A program made the position numbers and the translations under genes. From an uncultured Eubacterium sp. (GTDB lineage Bacteria > Bacillota > Clostridia > Oscillospirales > Acutalibacteraceae): a stretch of 64,000 nucleotides of DNA. Under the pieces are notes generated by a model, which was not told where the DNA came from, searched no databases, and was given only the letters and a program-made list of their open reading frames with translations. This document shows positions 50,908 to 61,649 of this stretch, piece by piece. The first letter of the stretch is position 1, and each line of letters starts with the position of its first letter. The stretch spans positions 49,906 to 113,905 of the forward strand of contig CAJOJV010000002.1 in the NCBI GenBank assembly GCA_905234995.1. The letters run 5' to 3'.

Positions 50908-51829
50908 CAAGTTCACCTGCCCATCTCAAAAGTGTAATAATCAGTGCCATTCTTATATATTTGCCGTTGAGCGCCTGCTCGAAATATTTTGCCCTTGGGT
51001 CGTCATCAACCGCAGTGGTGATTTCGTTTACACGAGGAAGCGGGTGCATAATGGTTAAATCCTGCTTCGCGTTTTCAAGCTTGGCAGTATCAAGAATAAA
51101 GGCGTCCTTATGCTTTAAATATTCATCCTCGGAGAAGAAGCGCTCGCGCTGAATGCGGGTCATATAAAGGATATCAAGGGAAGGCATAACCTCCTCCATC
51201 TTTTCAACCTCAATATATTCAATGCCCTTTTCATCAAGATAATCGGTTTTGATGTAATCGGGAACGGAGAGCTCCTTGGGTGAGATTAGCACGAATTTAA
51301 CGCCTTGATAGCGGCACATTGCCTTAATAAGGCTGTGCACGGTTCTGCCGAATTTCAAATCGCCGCAAAGGCCGATTGTAAGATTTTCAAGCCCGCCCTT
51401 TTCGCGGTAAATCGTGAGCAAATCCGTGAGTGTTTGCGTGGGGTGGCTGTGCCCGCCGTCGCCCGCATTGATAACGGGGACCTCTGATTTATAAGAGGCA
51501 ACGCGCGGCGCACCCTCAACGGGATGGCGCATTGCAATTATATCCGCATAATAGGAAACGATTTTAACAGTGTCCGACACGGATTCGCCCTTTGAAGCGG
51601 AGGAGGAATTTGCTTCCGAGAAGCCGAGCACGTTTCCGCCGAGCTCCATCATAGCTGCCTCAAACGAAAGGCGCGTGCGGGTGCTGGGCTCAAAGAAAAG
51701 CGTTGCAAGCTTTTTGCCCGCGCAGACTGCGGAATATTTCTTTTTGTTTTCGATAATATCCATTGCAAGGGAAAGCATTTCATCAATTTCCTGCAGGGAT
51801 AAATCGGTTGTATCTAAAAGATGGCGCAT
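50897..51829 (-). CDS. pyrB: Aspartate carbamoyltransferase catalytic subunit
   Basis: This enzyme condenses carbamoyl phosphate with aspartate to carbamoyl aspartate. The carbamoyl-phosphate loop [27 protein letters not shown] and the MHPLPRVNE motif distinguish it from ornithine carbamoyltransferase. At 310 residues it is standard. It is followed by and overlaps pyrI, so it forms the regulated dodecameric enzyme. Confidence 0.95.
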   Translation of the reverse strand: MRHLLDTTDLSLQEIDEMLSLAMDIIENKKKYSAVCAGKKLATLFFEPSTRTRLSFEAAMMELGGNVLGFSEANSSSASKGESVSDTVKIVSYYADIIAMRHPVEGAPRVASYKSEVPVINAGDGGHSHPTQTLTDLLTIYREKGGLENLTIGLCGDLKFGRTVHSLIKAMCRYQGVKFVLISPKELSVPDYIKTDYLDEKGIEYIEVEKMEEVMPSLDILYMTRIQRERFFSEDEYLKHKDAFILDTAKLENAKQDLTIMHPLPRVNEITTAVDDDPRAKYFEQALNGKYIRMALIITLLRWAGELDED

Positions 51830-51847
51830 TACTAACCGTCCTTTCTT

Positions 51848-52501
51848 TTATTCTTTTGCTCCGTTGATTGCAAGATAATTCTTAATTCTTTCAACGTTTT
51901 CGCGGTTATTATCGTCTTCCTCAAGGTATTCAATGATATCATAAACATCAACAACGGAATAAACCGGGAAGCCGAATTCCTCGCCAACCTCAGCCATAGC
52001 GGATTTTTCGGTTTTTCCCTTTTCCTTACGGTCCACCATAACGAAAACTGCGGCAACCTTTGCATCGAGTGAGGAAAGGATTTCCATACTTTCCCTGATA
52101 GCCGTGCCTGCGGTTATAACGTCCTCAACGATAACGATTTCCTGGCCTGCAGCCGGCTTATAACCAACGAAAACGCCGCCCTCGCCGTGGTCCTTTTCCT
52201 CTTTGCGGTTAAAGAAAAACGGCACATCAAGCCCCTGCTGTGCAAGCGCAACGGAAACGGAAACCGCAATCGGAATGCCCTTATAGGCGGGACCGTAAAG
52301 CACAGCCTGCTTTTTGCCGAGCTTTTCAAAATATGCCTTGGCATAAAACTCGCCGAGCTTCTGAATATGAGCACCGGTTTTAATATCGCCTGCATTGATG
52401 AAATACGGAATTTTTCTGCCGCTTTTTGCAGTGAAATCGCCGAACTTCAGAACGCCTGCGCCCTCAAGAAATTGGATAAATTCACGTTTATAAGTTTCCA
52501 T
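51848..52501 (-). CDS. pyrE: Orotate phosphoribosyltransferase
   Basis: This enzyme transfers phosphoribosyl from PRPP to orotate to form OMP. The PRPP-binding loop is in EIVIVEDVITAGTAIRESME, with YGPAYKGIPIAV and FNRKEEKDHGEGG upstream. At 217 residues it is normal length. It lies nine bases after pyrF and 18 before pyrB. Confidence 0.93.
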   Translation of the reverse strand: METYKREFIQFLEGAGVLKFGDFTAKSGRKIPYFINAGDIKTGAHIQKLGEFYAKAYFEKLGKKQAVLYGPAYKGIPIAVSVSVALAQQGLDVPFFFNRKEEKDHGEGGVFVGYKPAAGQEIVIVEDVITAGTAIRESMEILSSLDAKVAAVFVMVDRKEKGKTEKSAMAEVGEEFGFPVYSVVDVYDIIEYLEEDDNNRENVERIKNYLAINGAKE

Positions 52502-52510
52502 ATTTGCCTC

Positions 52511-53215
52511 CTAATCAACAAATTCCGCAACGCAGCGGCGATATGCCGCAACGGGGTCCTCTGCCTGTGTTATAGGTCTGCCGACTACGATATAATCCGA
52601 GCCGGTTTCCTTTGCCTTTTCGGGCGTGGTTACGCGCACCTGGTCGCCCACCTCGCCGTCCGCAAAGCGCACGCCGGGGGTTACGGTTACGAAGCCGCTG
52701 CCGCAGGCATTCTTAACCATACCCGCCTCAAGCGGTGAGCACACAACGCCGTCCAGCCCTGCAGCCTTTGCATTTTCGGCATACTTAATAATCGTTTCGT
52801 TAATTGATGCGTTTATCAACAGCTCGTTTTGCATACGCTCCTCGCTTGTGGAGGTGAGCTGAGTTACTGCGATTAATATCGGGCGGGTGCCGTCCGGCTT
52901 AGTTAAGCCCTCAAGCGCAGCCTTCATCATATCAATTGTGCCGGCAGCGTGAAGATTTGTCATATCCACATCAAGAGCGGAAAGCACCGCCATTGATTTT
53001 TTAACCGTGTTCGGAATATCGTGCAGCTTTAAATCAAGGAAAATCTTATGACCGCGCGCTTTGATTTCGCGCACGATTGAGGGACCCTCCGCATAATAAA
53101 GTTCCATTCCGATTTTAACAAAGGGCTTTCTTTCCTCATCCTTAAACTTATCAAGAAAAGAAAAGGTCTGAGCCGCGCTGCTGAAATCGCAGGCAATAAT
53201 TACATCCTTACCCAT
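52511..53215 (-). CDS. pyrF: Orotidine 5'-phosphate decarboxylase
   Basis: This enzyme decarboxylates OMP to UMP, the final step of the pathway. The catalytic Lys-Asp array is in [13 protein letters not shown], with [15 protein letters not shown] and [15 protein letters not shown] at the C-terminus. It is the short, group I type with 234 residues. Its start overlaps the pyrD stop by one base. Confidence 0.94.
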   Translation of the reverse strand: MGKDVIIACDFSSAAQTFSFLDKFKDEERKPFVKIGMELYYAEGPSIVREIKARGHKIFLDLKLHDIPNTVKKSMAVLSALDVDMTNLHAAGTIDMMKAALEGLTKPDGTRPILIAVTQLTSTSEERMQNELLINASINETIIKYAENAKAAGLDGVVCSPLEAGMVKNACGSGFVTVTPGVRFADGEVGDQVRVTTPEKAKETGSDYIVVGRPITQAEDPVAAYRRCVAEFVD

Positions 53216-54126
53216 TATTCAACCACTCCTATAATATCGCTTATTTTTTCTATTCCGAGGCGCTCACACTCAGCGGGGAGCGCTTCAATTATTTCCTTGC
53301 AGGCATAGGGATTAACCAGATTTGCCGCGCCGACCTGAACGGCGGTTGCGCCTGCCATCATCATTTCTATAACGTCTGTCGCAGTTGAAACGCCGCCGCA
53401 GCCCATAACGGGAATATTGCACGCCTTTGAAACCTGATAAACCATTCGAACTGCCACGGGGAAAACCGCATCTCCAGAGAAGCCGCCCATTTTATTTGCA
53501 ATAACGGGTGCTCTGCGCTTTGTGTCTATCCTCATACCGAGAAGCGTATTTATCAGGCAAATGCCGTCTGCGCCCGCCTCCTCACAAGCCTTTGCGATTG
53601 CAACGATATCCGTTACATTCGGTGAAAGCTTGATTACGACGGGCTTGGTGGTGACCGCCTTAACCGCTCTCGTTACCTCAGCGGCGCAAGCGGGATCCGT
53701 GCCGAAGCTCATTCCGCCGCCGTGAACGTTGGGGCAGGAAACATTAACCTCTAAAATACCGACCTGCTCCTCCTTATCAAGAAGCTCGCAGGTGTAAGCA
53801 TAATCCTCAACGGAAAAGCCGCTGACGTTTGCAATAACCTTTTTATTGAAGAACTTCTTTAACTCGGGAAGCTCGTTTTTAATTACACTTTCAACGCCGG
53901 GGTTCTGAAGACCGACGGCGTTAATCATTCCGTTTTTGCATTCCGCAATGCGGGGCGTGGGATTACCGAAGCGGGCGTCCTTAGTGGTGCCCTTAAAGGA
54001 GAAGGAGCCGAGGATATTAATATCGTAAAAATCCTTGAATTCCCTGCCGAAGCCGAAGGTGCCGCTTGCGGGAACAACGGGATTATCCATCTGCATTCCG
54101 CAGAAGTTTACAGATAAATCTACCAT
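53215..54126 (-). CDS. pyrD: Dihydroorotate dehydrogenase, class 1B catalytic subunit
   Basis: This FMN enzyme oxidises dihydroorotate to orotate. The class 1 catalytic cysteine is in [13 protein letters not shown], and the FMN-site segments [11 protein letters not shown] and [19 protein letters not shown] are visible. The adjacent, overlapping pyrK identifies the NAD-dependent 1B form, in which electrons pass through PyrK to NAD. Confidence 0.94.
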   Translation of the reverse strand: MVDLSVNFCGMQMDNPVVPASGTFGFGREFKDFYDINILGSFSFKGTTKDARFGNPTPRIAECKNGMINAVGLQNPGVESVIKNELPELKKFFNKKVIANVSGFSVEDYAYTCELLDKEEQVGILEVNVSCPNVHGGGMSFGTDPACAAEVTRAVKAVTTKPVVIKLSPNVTDIVAIAKACEEAGADGICLINTLLGMRIDTKRRAPVIANKMGGFSGDAVFPVAVRMVYQVSKACNIPVMGCGGVSTATDVIEMMMAGATAVQVGAANLVNPYACKEIIEALPAECERLGIEKISDIIGVVE

Positions 54127-54848
54127 ACGATTTCCTCCCTTTCAAGCACGGGGCCGTCCTTACAGATGCGCTTATAGCCGTTCTTCGTTTTGCAGGAGCA
54201 GCCCATACAAGCGCCGAAGCCGCAGCCCATTCGCTCCTCAAAGCTGTACTGCCCCGAGGTTTGCACCTTTGACTCAATTGCTTTGAACATCGGCATAGGA
54301 CCGCAGGTGTAAAAATAATCGTAATCCGCATCCATAGCATCCGTTACAAAGCCTTTGGTGCCGAAGCTGCCGTCAACAGTAGTTACACGAACCTCGCAGC
54401 CGAGCGCTTTAAACTCGTCAATATAAAAAATCTCGCTTACGGTGTTAAAGCCGAGGATTACTATAGGCTTCTGACCGTTTGCAATAAGGCGCTTTGTGAG
54501 ATTATAAAGAGGCGGAATACCAACGCCGCCGCCGATAACGAGCGGCATCGACGATTTTGAAATATCATAGCCATTGCCGAGACCGACGAGGCAATCAAGA
54601 GTTTCGCCCGCGGGCAGCTTGCTCATCTGCTCCGTTCCCTCACCCACGACCTTAAATATGATTGTGATTGAGCTTTCATCATAATCGCAAACAGAAATAG
54701 GACGGCGCAGGAATTTGCCCTCAAGCTGAATGTTGATGAACTGACCCGAGGCAGTAATTGCCGATGTATCGCCCTCCAGCACCATTTTAAAAACGTCCGA
54801 GGTTAAGGGCTCGTTTGATTTTATTGTGTAAATACCCTGAATTGACAT
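54120..54848 (-). CDS. pyrK: Dihydroorotate dehydrogenase electron-transfer subunit
   Basis: This is the FAD and 2Fe-2S partner of PyrD class 1B. The FAD site is in FLRRPISVCDYDE, the NAD site in LVIGGGVGIPPLYNL, and the cluster cysteines in ERMGCGFGACMGCSCKT with a fourth in RICKDGP. It overlaps pyrD by 7 bases. It lies downstream of carB after an 81-base gap filled by hairpin repeats. Confidence 0.94.
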   Translation of the reverse strand: MSIQGIYTIKSNEPLTSDVFKMVLEGDTSAITASGQFINIQLEGKFLRRPISVCDYDESSITIIFKVVGEGTEQMSKLPAGETLDCLVGLGNGYDISKSSMPLVIGGGVGIPPLYNLTKRLIANGQKPIVILGFNTVSEIFYIDEFKALGCEVRVTTVDGSFGTKGFVTDAMDADYDYFYTCGPMPMFKAIESKVQTSGQYSFEERMGCGFGACMGCSCKTKNGYKRICKDGPVLEREEIVW

Positions 54849-54862
54849 AGTTTTTCCTTTGC

Positions 54863-54886
54863 GGGCGGATGATATCCAACCCTACG
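54863..54886. repeat. GGGCGGAT hairpin repeat inside the pyr operon, copy 1
   Basis: GGGCGGATGATATCCAACCC followed by TACGG, an imperfect copy of the 29130-29153 hairpin, in the carB-pyrK gap. Confidence 0.5.
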
Positions 54887-54901
54887 GTGTTGTTATTTTT
54901 G

Positions 54902-54928
54902 CGGGGCGCCGAGGTCGTCGCCCCCTAC
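54902..54928. repeat. GGGGCG hairpin repeat inside the pyr operon, copy 2
   Basis: GGGGCG and CGCCCC arms followed by CTAC, ending at the carB stop codon. With copy 1 it forms a tandem pair between carB and pyrK. Neither has a T run, so full termination is unlikely. Confidence 0.5.
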
Positions 54929-54929
54929 A

Positions 54930-57900
54930 TTATTCTGCGTCTATGGTTGATACGCCGAGGGTGATTTCCTCAAGCACGTCAAGAAGCACCTTAACGGTAT
55001 CAAGCGAGGTGAACATCGTTACGTTATTTTCAACTGCGGCACGGCGAATTTCGGAGCCGTCCGAATGGCTGTCGCCGTGATTAACGTCAATCGTGTTGAT
55101 AACATATGAGATATGCCCCTGACGAAGCGCAACGAGAATTTCATCACTGCCGTTAAGAGTTAACTTTTTACGAACGCGGGTACGGATGCCGTGCTCCTTA
55201 AGGAATGCAGCCGTGCCCGAGGTTGCCTCGATATTAAAGCCGAGGTCATAAAAGCGCCTGATAAGCGGAAGCGCCGCAGGCTTATCCGCATCTGCAATGG
55301 TTGCAAGCACGGTGCCGTAGTTTGCAACGTTGAGCCCGCTTGCCTGAATTGCTTTATAGAGCGCGCGGGTTAAGGATTTATCGTAGCCGATAGCCTCGCC
55401 CGTGGATTTCATTTCGGGTGAAAGATAGGTGTCCATTCCCTTGAGTTTTGAGAACGAGAATGCGGGCGCCTTAACGTACCAGCGTTTTTTCTCCGGCGGG
55501 CAAACCGCAGTTATGCCCTGCTCCTTGAGGGAGTGCCCCAATATAACCTGCGTGGCAATATGCGCCATCGGAATTGAGGTTGCCTTTGAAAGGAACGGAA
55601 CCGTTCTTGAGGAACGCGGATTGACCTCAATTACGTAAACGTCGTTATTCTCATCGGCGATGAACTGAATGTTGTAAAGACCGACGATATTGATTGCCTT
55701 GCCGAGCCTTACGGTGTAATCAATAATTTTCTGCTTAACGCTTTCGTCAGCCGTGAAGGTCGGATAAACCGAAATAGAATCGCCGCTGTGAACGCCCGTT
55801 CTTTCAACGTGCTCCATAATACCGGGGATGAAAACGTCCGTACCGTCGCAAATAGCATCAACCTCAAGCTCACGCCCCATAATGTATTTATCAACGAGAA
55901 CGGGCTGTTCAGTGTTTATTTCAACCGCGGTCTGCAGATAATGGCGCAAATTCTTTTCATTTGAAACGATTTGCATTGCTCTGCCGCCGAGCACGAAGGA
56001 CGGACGAACGAGCACGGGATAGCCGATTTTTTCGGCAACGCGTACGCCCTCCTCAATATCGGTTACCGCCTCGCCCTTGGGCTGAGGAATTCCGAGGGAT
56101 TCCATAACCTTTTCAAAGGAATCGCGATTTTCGGCGCGGTCAATCGCCTCAACGTCCGTGCCGATAATTGGAACGCCGAGAGCATCGAGAGGCGGCGCAA
56201 GGTTGATTGCCGTCTGCCCGCCGAGGGATACGACGATGCCCATCGGCTTTTCAAGCTCAAGCACATTCATTACGTCCTCAACCGTGAGGGGCTCAAAATA
56301 GAGCTTATCGGAGGTGGTGTAATCCGTTGAAACGGTTTCGGGGTTATTATTGATAATAATTGCCTCATAGCCCGCCTCGCGGATTGACCAGATTGCGTGA
56401 ACCGTTGAATAGTCAAATTCAACGCCCTGCCCTATTCTGATGGGGCCTGAGCCGAGCACGACGATCTTCTTTTTATCGGAAACGATGCTTTCATTTTCCT
56501 CTTCATAGGTTGAATAGAAATACGGCACGTAGGAATCAAACTCCGAAGCGCAGGTGTCAATCATTTTATAAACCGGGAAAATGCCGTTTTCCTTACGCAG
56601 GCGGAAAATCTCAGCCTCCGTCATATTCCAGCAAATGCCGATATACTTATCCGAAATGCCGATTTTCTTTGCATCGCGAAGCGCTTCAACGGAGCCGATA
56701 TTTTCCTTAACGGCGCGCTCCGCCTCAACGATATTCTTCAGCTTTTCGATGAAGAACATATCAATCTTGGTTGCATTATAAATATGAATTAAATCCACGT
56801 TAAGCCTGATTAGCTGTGCGATTGCATAAATACGGTCATCAGTGCCGATTCGGATATAATCGAGCAGCTCCTGCGCGGTGAAATCATCAAACTTTTTGTT
56901 ATAAAGATGGCAAACGCCCGTTTCAAGCGAGCGGATTGCCTTTAAGAGGCTTTCCTCAACCGTTCTGCCGATTGCCATAACCTCGCCCGTTGCCTTCATC
57001 TGGGTGTTAAGGCTATTGTTAGCATCCGAGAATTTATCAAACGGAAAGCGCGCAATCTTTGAAACAACGTAATCAAGAGTCGGCTCAAAGGAGGCGGGGG
57101 TGTTTGCAATCGGGATTTCATCAAGATGCATACCGACTGCGATTTTTGCGGAAACGCGCGCAATCGGATAGCCTGAAGCCTTTGAAGCGAGCGCGGAAGA
57201 ACGCGAAACGCGGGGATTAACCTCAATTAAATAATACTGGAATGAGTGCGGATCAAGCGCAAACTGAACGTTGCAGCCGCCCTCAATCTCAAGCTCGCGG
57301 ATAATGCGAAGGGCAGAATCGCGCAGCATATGATATTCCTTATTTGTGAGAGTCTGCGACGGGCAGACAACGATTGAATCGCCCGTGTGAATACCGACGG
57401 GGTCAATGTTTTCCATATTACAGATGGTTATTGCGGTGTCGTTTGCATCGCGCATAACCTCATATTCAATTTCCTTATAGCCCTTAATGCTTTTTTCAAC
57501 AAGCACCTGATGAACGGGAGAAAGCGCAAGCGCATTCTTGAGCATTAAGCGGCATTCCTCTTCATCATCTGCAAAGCCGCCGCCCGTGCCGCCGAGGGTG
57601 AACGCAGGGCGAAGCACGACGGGATAGCCGATTTCGCGGGCAGTTTTCAAGCCGTCCTCAAGATTATCGCAGATATCAGAGGGAAGCACGGGCTCGCCGA
57701 GCTTTTCGCAGAGCTGCTTGAAAAGCTCTCTGTCCTCCGCCCTTTCGATTGCCTCAAAGCGGGTGCCGAGGATTTCAACATCGCACTCCTTAAGAATACC
57801 CTTTTTTGCAAGCTGAACGGCAAGGTTTAAACCCGTCTGTCCGCCGAGCGACGGAAGGATTGCATCGGGGCGCTCATGGCGAATAATTCTTGCAACGTAT

Positions 57901-58115
57901 TCAAGGGTGAGCGGCTCCATATAAACCTTATCGGCAATATCGGTATCCGTCATAATGGTTGCGGGGTTGGAGTTTATGAGAACAACCTCATAGCCCTCCT
58001 CGCGCAGGGAAAGACAGGCTTGCGTGCCCGAATAGTCAAACTCAGCAGCCTGACCGATTACGATGGGGCCTGAGCCGATAACGAGAATTTTGTGAATATC
58101 AGTACGCTTAGGCAT
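54930..58115 (-). CDS. carB: Carbamoyl-phosphate synthase large subunit, pyrimidine operon copy
   Basis: This is a full-length CarB of 1061 residues with two ATP-grasp halves (starting at [19 protein letters not shown] and [18 protein letters not shown]). The C-terminal allosteric domain ends in [12 protein letters not shown]. Unlike the arginine-operon copy, it has no DapF extension. It overlaps carA by eight bases. Its place inside the pyr operon indicates it is dedicated to UMP synthesis. Confidence 0.95.
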   Translation of the reverse strand: MPKRTDIHKILVIGSGPIVIGQAAEFDYSGTQACLSLREEGYEVVLINSNPATIMTDTDIADKVYMEPLTLEYVARIIRHERPDAILPSLGGQTGLNLAVQLAKKGILKECDVEILGTRFEAIERAEDRELFKQLCEKLGEPVLPSDICDNLEDGLKTAREIGYPVVLRPAFTLGGTGGGFADDEEECRLMLKNALALSPVHQVLVEKSIKGYKEIEYEVMRDANDTAITICNMENIDPVGIHTGDSIVVCPSQTLTNKEYHMLRDSALRIIRELEIEGGCNVQFALDPHSFQYYLIEVNPRVSRSSALASKASGYPIARVSAKIAVGMHLDEIPIANTPASFEPTLDYVVSKIARFPFDKFSDANNSLNTQMKATGEVMAIGRTVEESLLKAIRSLETGVCHLYNKKFDDFTAQELLDYIRIGTDDRIYAIAQLIRLNVDLIHIYNATKIDMFFIEKLKNIVEAERAVKENIGSVEALRDAKKIGISDKYIGICWNMTEAEIFRLRKENGIFPVYKMIDTCASEFDSYVPYFYSTYEEENESIVSDKKKIVVLGSGPIRIGQGVEFDYSTVHAIWSIREAGYEAIIINNNPETVSTDYTTSDKLYFEPLTVEDVMNVLELEKPMGIVVSLGGQTAINLAPPLDALGVPIIGTDVEAIDRAENRDSFEKVMESLGIPQPKGEAVTDIEEGVRVAEKIGYPVLVRPSFVLGGRAMQIVSNEKNLRHYLQTAVEINTEQPVLVDKYIMGRELEVDAICDGTDVFIPGIMEHVERTGVHSGDSISVYPTFTADESVKQKIIDYTVRLGKAINIVGLYNIQFIADENNDVYVIEVNPRSSRTVPFLSKATSIPMAHIATQVILGHSLKEQGITAVCPPEKKRWYVKAPAFSFSKLKGMDTYLSPEMKSTGEAIGYDKSLTRALYKAIQASGLNVANYGTVLATIADADKPAALPLIRRFYDLGFNIEATSGTAAFLKEHGIRTRVRKKLTLNGSDEILVALRQGHISYVINTIDVNHGDSHSDGSEIRRAAVENNVTMFTSLDTVKVLLDVLEEITLGVSTIDAE

Positions 58116-59205
58116 TCTGCTTTCCCTCCTTTTCCATTAATGAGATAAATTTATCAAAAAGATATTCCGAATCCTGCGGACCGGGCGCACTCTCGGGGTG
58201 ATACTGAACCGAGAAGATTTTATTTGCCTTGCTTTCAACTCCCTCTGCAGTGTTATCAAGCAGGTTTTTATGAGTCATCACAAGCTCGGTGCCCTCAAGC
58301 GATTTATCGTCAACCGCATAGGAATGGTTTTGCGAGGTGATTTCAATCCTGCCCGTTTCAAGATTCATAACGGGATGGTTGCCACCCCTGTGTCCGAACT
58401 TCATTTTAAAGGTTTTTGCGCCGAGCGCAAGCGAAATCATCTGATGCCCGAGGCAGATGCCGAAAATCGGAAGCTGCCCCTTGAGCTGACGAACGACCTC
58501 GATTACGGGGGTTACGTCCTCGGGATTGCCGGGACCGTTTGAAAGAAACAGACCGTCCGGATTCATTTTCATTATTTCCTCTGCGGTGGTATCAAACGGA
58601 ACGACGGTTACGTTGCAGCCCTTTTCATTGAGCTTTCGAACGATATTCAGCTTCATTCCGCAGTCAACCGCAACGACGTCGTATTTATGATTCGGAGTTC
58701 TGGAATACCAACGCTTTTTACATGAAACGCGGCTGACCATATCCGTGGGAATCTGATAAGCCCTAACCTTTGCGAGCGCCTCCTCATACGGAGTTGAGGC
58801 ATCCGTTATAATTACCTTCTGGCTACCCTCATCGCGGATGATGCGGGTGATTTTTCTTGTATCCACGCCGGATATTGCGGGGATATCGTATTCATCGAGA
58901 ACCTCCGAGAGGGTTTTGGTGTAGCGGAAATTTGACGGCAAATCGTTATATTCACGAACAATCAGGCCGCCCATCGTGGGAACCTTGGTTTCGTAATCCT
59001 CATCCGTCATACCGTAATTGCCGATGAGAGGATAGGTCATACACACCATCTGGTCGGTATATGACGGGTCCGAAATAATTTCCTGATAGCCCACCATTGA
59101 GGTATTAAAAACGATTTCGTTAATGGCTTCCCTGTCTGCGCCGAAGCCCCAGCCGTAAAACTCTGCGCCGTTTTCAAGCACAATTTTTTTGTTATATGGC
59201 TTCAT
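58108..59205 (-). CDS. carA: Carbamoyl-phosphate synthase small subunit, pyrimidine operon copy
   Basis: This is the glutaminase subunit paired with the CarB at 54930-58115. The GATase cysteine is in [16 protein letters not shown] and the His/Glu pair in [13 protein letters not shown]. The longest frame opens at a TTG at 59211. ATG 59205 has AGGAGA seven bases upstream. The start lies within the end of pyrC, which indicates coupled translation. Confidence 0.94.
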   Translation of the reverse strand: MKPYNKKIVLENGAEFYGWGFGADREAINEIVFNTSMVGYQEIISDPSYTDQMVCMTYPLIGNYGMTDEDYETKVPTMGGLIVREYNDLPSNFRYTKTLSEVLDEYDIPAISGVDTRKITRIIRDEGSQKVIITDASTPYEEALAKVRAYQIPTDMVSRVSCKKRWYSRTPNHKYDVVAVDCGMKLNIVRKLNEKGCNVTVVPFDTTAEEIMKMNPDGLFLSNGPGNPEDVTPVIEVVRQLKGQLPIFGICLGHQMISLALGAKTFKMKFGHRGGNHPVMNLETGRIEITSQNHSYAVDDKSLEGTELVMTHKNLLDNTAEGVESKANKIFSVQYHPESAPGPQDSEYLFDKFISLMEKEGKQNA

Positions 59206-60466
59206 AAACAATCTCTCCTCTCAGCACGGTTAAAATATTTTTTGAAGTAAGCTGCCAGCCCTCAAACGGGGTTGACCTGCCCTTTGATTTAAAATCATTC
59301 GGATTAACAAGCCACTGCCTGTCAAGATCAATTGCACAGAGATTTGCGGGAGCGCCCGCCTTTATCTCTCCGCCCTCAATACCGAAAATCTCACGCGGGC
59401 GGGTGCACATCATTTCAATCAGTTTTTCAAGGCTGATTATACCTGTTTTAACAAGCTTTGTGTAAAGCACGGGAAAAGCGGTTTCAAGCCCGACGATGCC
59501 CATTGCACTGCCTGCAAGCCCCTTTGCTTTTTCCTCAGCGCTGTGGGGCGCGTGGTCCGTTGCAATAACGTCAACCGTGCCGTCAAGCACGCCCTCGAGC
59601 AGCGCCTTTCTGTCCTCAGCGGAACGCAGGGGCGGGTTCATTTTAAACCTGCCGTCCTCCTGCAAATCCTCGTCGCACAGCGTTAAATAGTGCGGCGCGG
59701 TTTCGCAGGTTACGTGAACTCCCCTTGCCTTTGCGGCTCTTATGATTTCAACGCTTTCCTTAGTTGAAATGTGGCAGACGTGATACTGACAGCCCGTTTC
59801 CTCCGCAAGGCGGCAATCGCGCTCAATCTGCGCCCATTCGCTTTCACTGCATATGCCCTTGTGGTTATGGGCTTTGCAATATTCGCCGTCGTGAATATAC
59901 CCGCCGCGGAGCAGCTCGTTAACCTCACAGTGAGCAGAAATTATACAATCAAGCTTAGCGCATTTTTCCATAGCCTCACGCATAAGTTCCTCTGTCTGCA
60001 CGCCGCAGCCATCGTCAGAAAAGCCGATTACATCTTTTTTCATTGAAGCAAAATCAACGCATTCGCCCTCGCCCTTTCTGCCCTTTGTTATCGTGGCGAA
60101 GGGCAGCACGTCAATAACGGCGTCACGCTTAATGATATCAAGCTCCTGCCGAAGATTTTCGGGGCAATCCGGCGCGGGATTGAGATTTGGCATCGGGCAC
60201 ACGGCGTTATAGCCTGCCGCGGCGGCTGCCGCCGTGCCGGACTTAACGGTTTCCTTATAAGAAAAACCGGGCTCACGGAGATGAACGTGCACATCTACGA
60301 AACCCGGAATTAATAAATATTTATTCTGAAAATCAAAAACACAATCAGCACCGTTTTCGGAAACGGAGTCACTGATAGAAGCGATTGTTGAATTATCAAT
60401 AAGAACGTCAGCCTTTTGAATTTTGCCACCCAGATAAGCACGGGCGTTTTTAATCAACAGCGTCAT
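59192..60466 (-). CDS. pyrC: Dihydroorotase, class I
   Basis: This zinc enzyme cyclises carbamoyl aspartate to dihydroorotate. Metal ligands are visible in VDVHVHLREPGFSYKET, the metal-ligand and catalytic histidines in ISAHCEV and YHVCHIST, and the catalytic aspartate in VIATDHAPHS. At 424 residues it is the long Bacillus-type class I. It is the first gene of the pyr operon, with a promoter about 30 bases upstream. Confidence 0.94.
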   Translation of the reverse strand: MTLLIKNARAYLGGKIQKADVLIDNSTIASISDSVSENGADCVFDFQNKYLLIPGFVDVHVHLREPGFSYKETVKSGTAAAAAAGYNAVCPMPNLNPAPDCPENLRQELDIIKRDAVIDVLPFATITKGRKGEGECVDFASMKKDVIGFSDDGCGVQTEELMREAMEKCAKLDCIISAHCEVNELLRGGYIHDGEYCKAHNHKGICSESEWAQIERDCRLAEETGCQYHVCHISTKESVEIIRAAKARGVHVTCETAPHYLTLCDEDLQEDGRFKMNPPLRSAEDRKALLEGVLDGTVDVIATDHAPHSAEEKAKGLAGSAMGIVGLETAFPVLYTKLVKTGIISLEKLIEMMCTRPREIFGIEGGEIKAGAPANLCAIDLDRQWLVNPNDFKSKGRSTPFEGWQLTSKNILTVLRGEIVYEAI

Positions 60467-60495
60467 ACTTAAACAGCCTTTCAGACATTTTTATT

Positions 60496-60524
60496 ATTAT
60501 ATATTATCAATATCATTTAGTCAA
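60496..60524 (-). promoter_or_regulatory. Promoter of the pyr operon
   Basis: TTGACT, a 17-base spacer and consensus TATAAT on the minus strand. The leader is about 25 bases, too short for a PyrR-binding attenuator, and no pyrR gene is in the window. Confidence 0.7.
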
Positions 60525-60554
60525 TTACAATTTTATTACAAATAGATATATTAA

Positions 60555-60583
60555 GTCGGACAGGGAACCGTCCCCTGTCCGGT
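60555..60583 (-). terminator. GGGGACGG-type hairpin, probable terminator of the acylation cluster
   Basis: CCGGACAGGG and CCCTGTCCGA arms follow the last gene of the dlt-like cluster. It belongs to a widely dispersed hairpin type in Clostridia. A weak AT-rich tail follows. Confidence 0.5.
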
Positions 60584-60588
60584 GTTTA

Positions 60589-61638
60589 TTAAGCGATATC
60601 GTATTCCTTTTTGAACGCCTCGTTGCTTTCGCGCCAGAAGGCGTAGCTTTCGTCATCGCGGGTATCTGTGAGAATATCGGAATATTTTTCCTTAAGATAA
60701 TCCGAAAGATAATTGCTGACCTTAACCGCTCCGCTGAAATTACAGTGGTGCCCCGCATCCCTGAAATCCTTTGAAATATCAAAGCCGATTTCATCATAAA
60801 GCAGATTAAAATCAATATAATCAATGCCGTTTTCGGCGGCAAGCTGCGCTGCGCCGTTGTGCTTATAATACGACCAGGAATGAGTTGTGGGAACGGAAAT
60901 CAAAACGACCTCTATCCCCTTGCCTTTGCAGGTATTAACAATTTCATTGAAAAACGCCTTTTCATCAAAATCAATATCCTGAACCAAATCAGTCGGCTGC
61001 ATTTCATCGTTTGCTTTTGCGGGGCGCACGGTGTCATTAAAATAATAGCCGTGGTCTATCGTTTCAAAGCTTTGCTCTTCACGAGCGTTATTAACAAACT
61101 GCTTTACGCTGAAGCTCTTCCATCTATCGTGAAAAATAAAGACGGAGAAAACACTTTGAATCTTATTCTGCAGAAAATCAGAAGATAAAAGCTGAGTTGC
61201 AGTGTTGATTCTTTTGCTTAATTCCGATTTCTGCTTTGATGCCTTATAGGTTGTCTGCCCGTCATAAAGCATATCCGCCTCAAGCAGCAACACCTTTGGC
61301 GACTGAGTTTCCAGAAGCTCCTCAAGAAAGATTTCGGAAAGCTGAGTGCTTTGATGGGGAGATGAAATAATAGTTGAGGTATAACCCGTATTTTCATAAA
61401 TCGTCATAGGAACGACGGCGGAATAAAGATTGCTGTTGCCTATTCCCGCAATCTCTATCGTGTTTTCAGGCTCAAACAGGAAGGAATACGCCTTATTATA
61501 AGTGTTATTATAAGCAAACGCGCCCGTTTTTGAAAACACATAGGTTGAGAGAAAATACAGCGACAGCACAAAGGCAAGCACAAAAGCAAACAGCTTTGTG
61601 AAGGAGCGCCAATATTCCTTAAACAGTTTCTTTATCAT
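60589..61638 (-). CDS. DltD/AlgJ-like SGNH-fold membrane-anchored protein
   Basis: A 349-residue protein with one N-terminal membrane helix (about 15-35) and an extracellular SGNH-hydrolase-like domain. The first block is IAGIGNSN and the last catalytic block is DAGHHCNFSGAVKVSNYL with Asp and His. It is the last gene of a cluster with an MBOAT acyltransferase, a carrier protein and an adenylation enzyme. By analogy with DltD it may help move the acyl group to a cell-surface polymer. The polymer is not identifiable. Confidence 0.75.
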   Translation of the reverse strand: MIKKLFKEYWRSFTKLFAFVLAFVLSLYFLSTYVFSKTGAFAYNNTYNKAYSFLFEPENTIEIAGIGNSNLYSAVVPMTIYENTGYTSTIISSPHQSTQLSEIFLEELLETQSPKVLLLEADMLYDGQTTYKASKQKSELSKRINTATQLLSSDFLQNKIQSVFSVFIFHDRWKSFSVKQFVNNAREEQSFETIDHGYYFNDTVRPAKANDEMQPTDLVQDIDFDEKAFFNEIVNTCKGKGIEVVLISVPTTHSWSYYKHNGAAQLAAENGIDYIDFNLLYDEIGFDISKDFRDAGHHCNFSGAVKVSNYLSDYLKEKYSDILTDTRDDESYAFWRESNEAFKKEYDIA

Positions 61639-61649
61639 AATCCATTACC

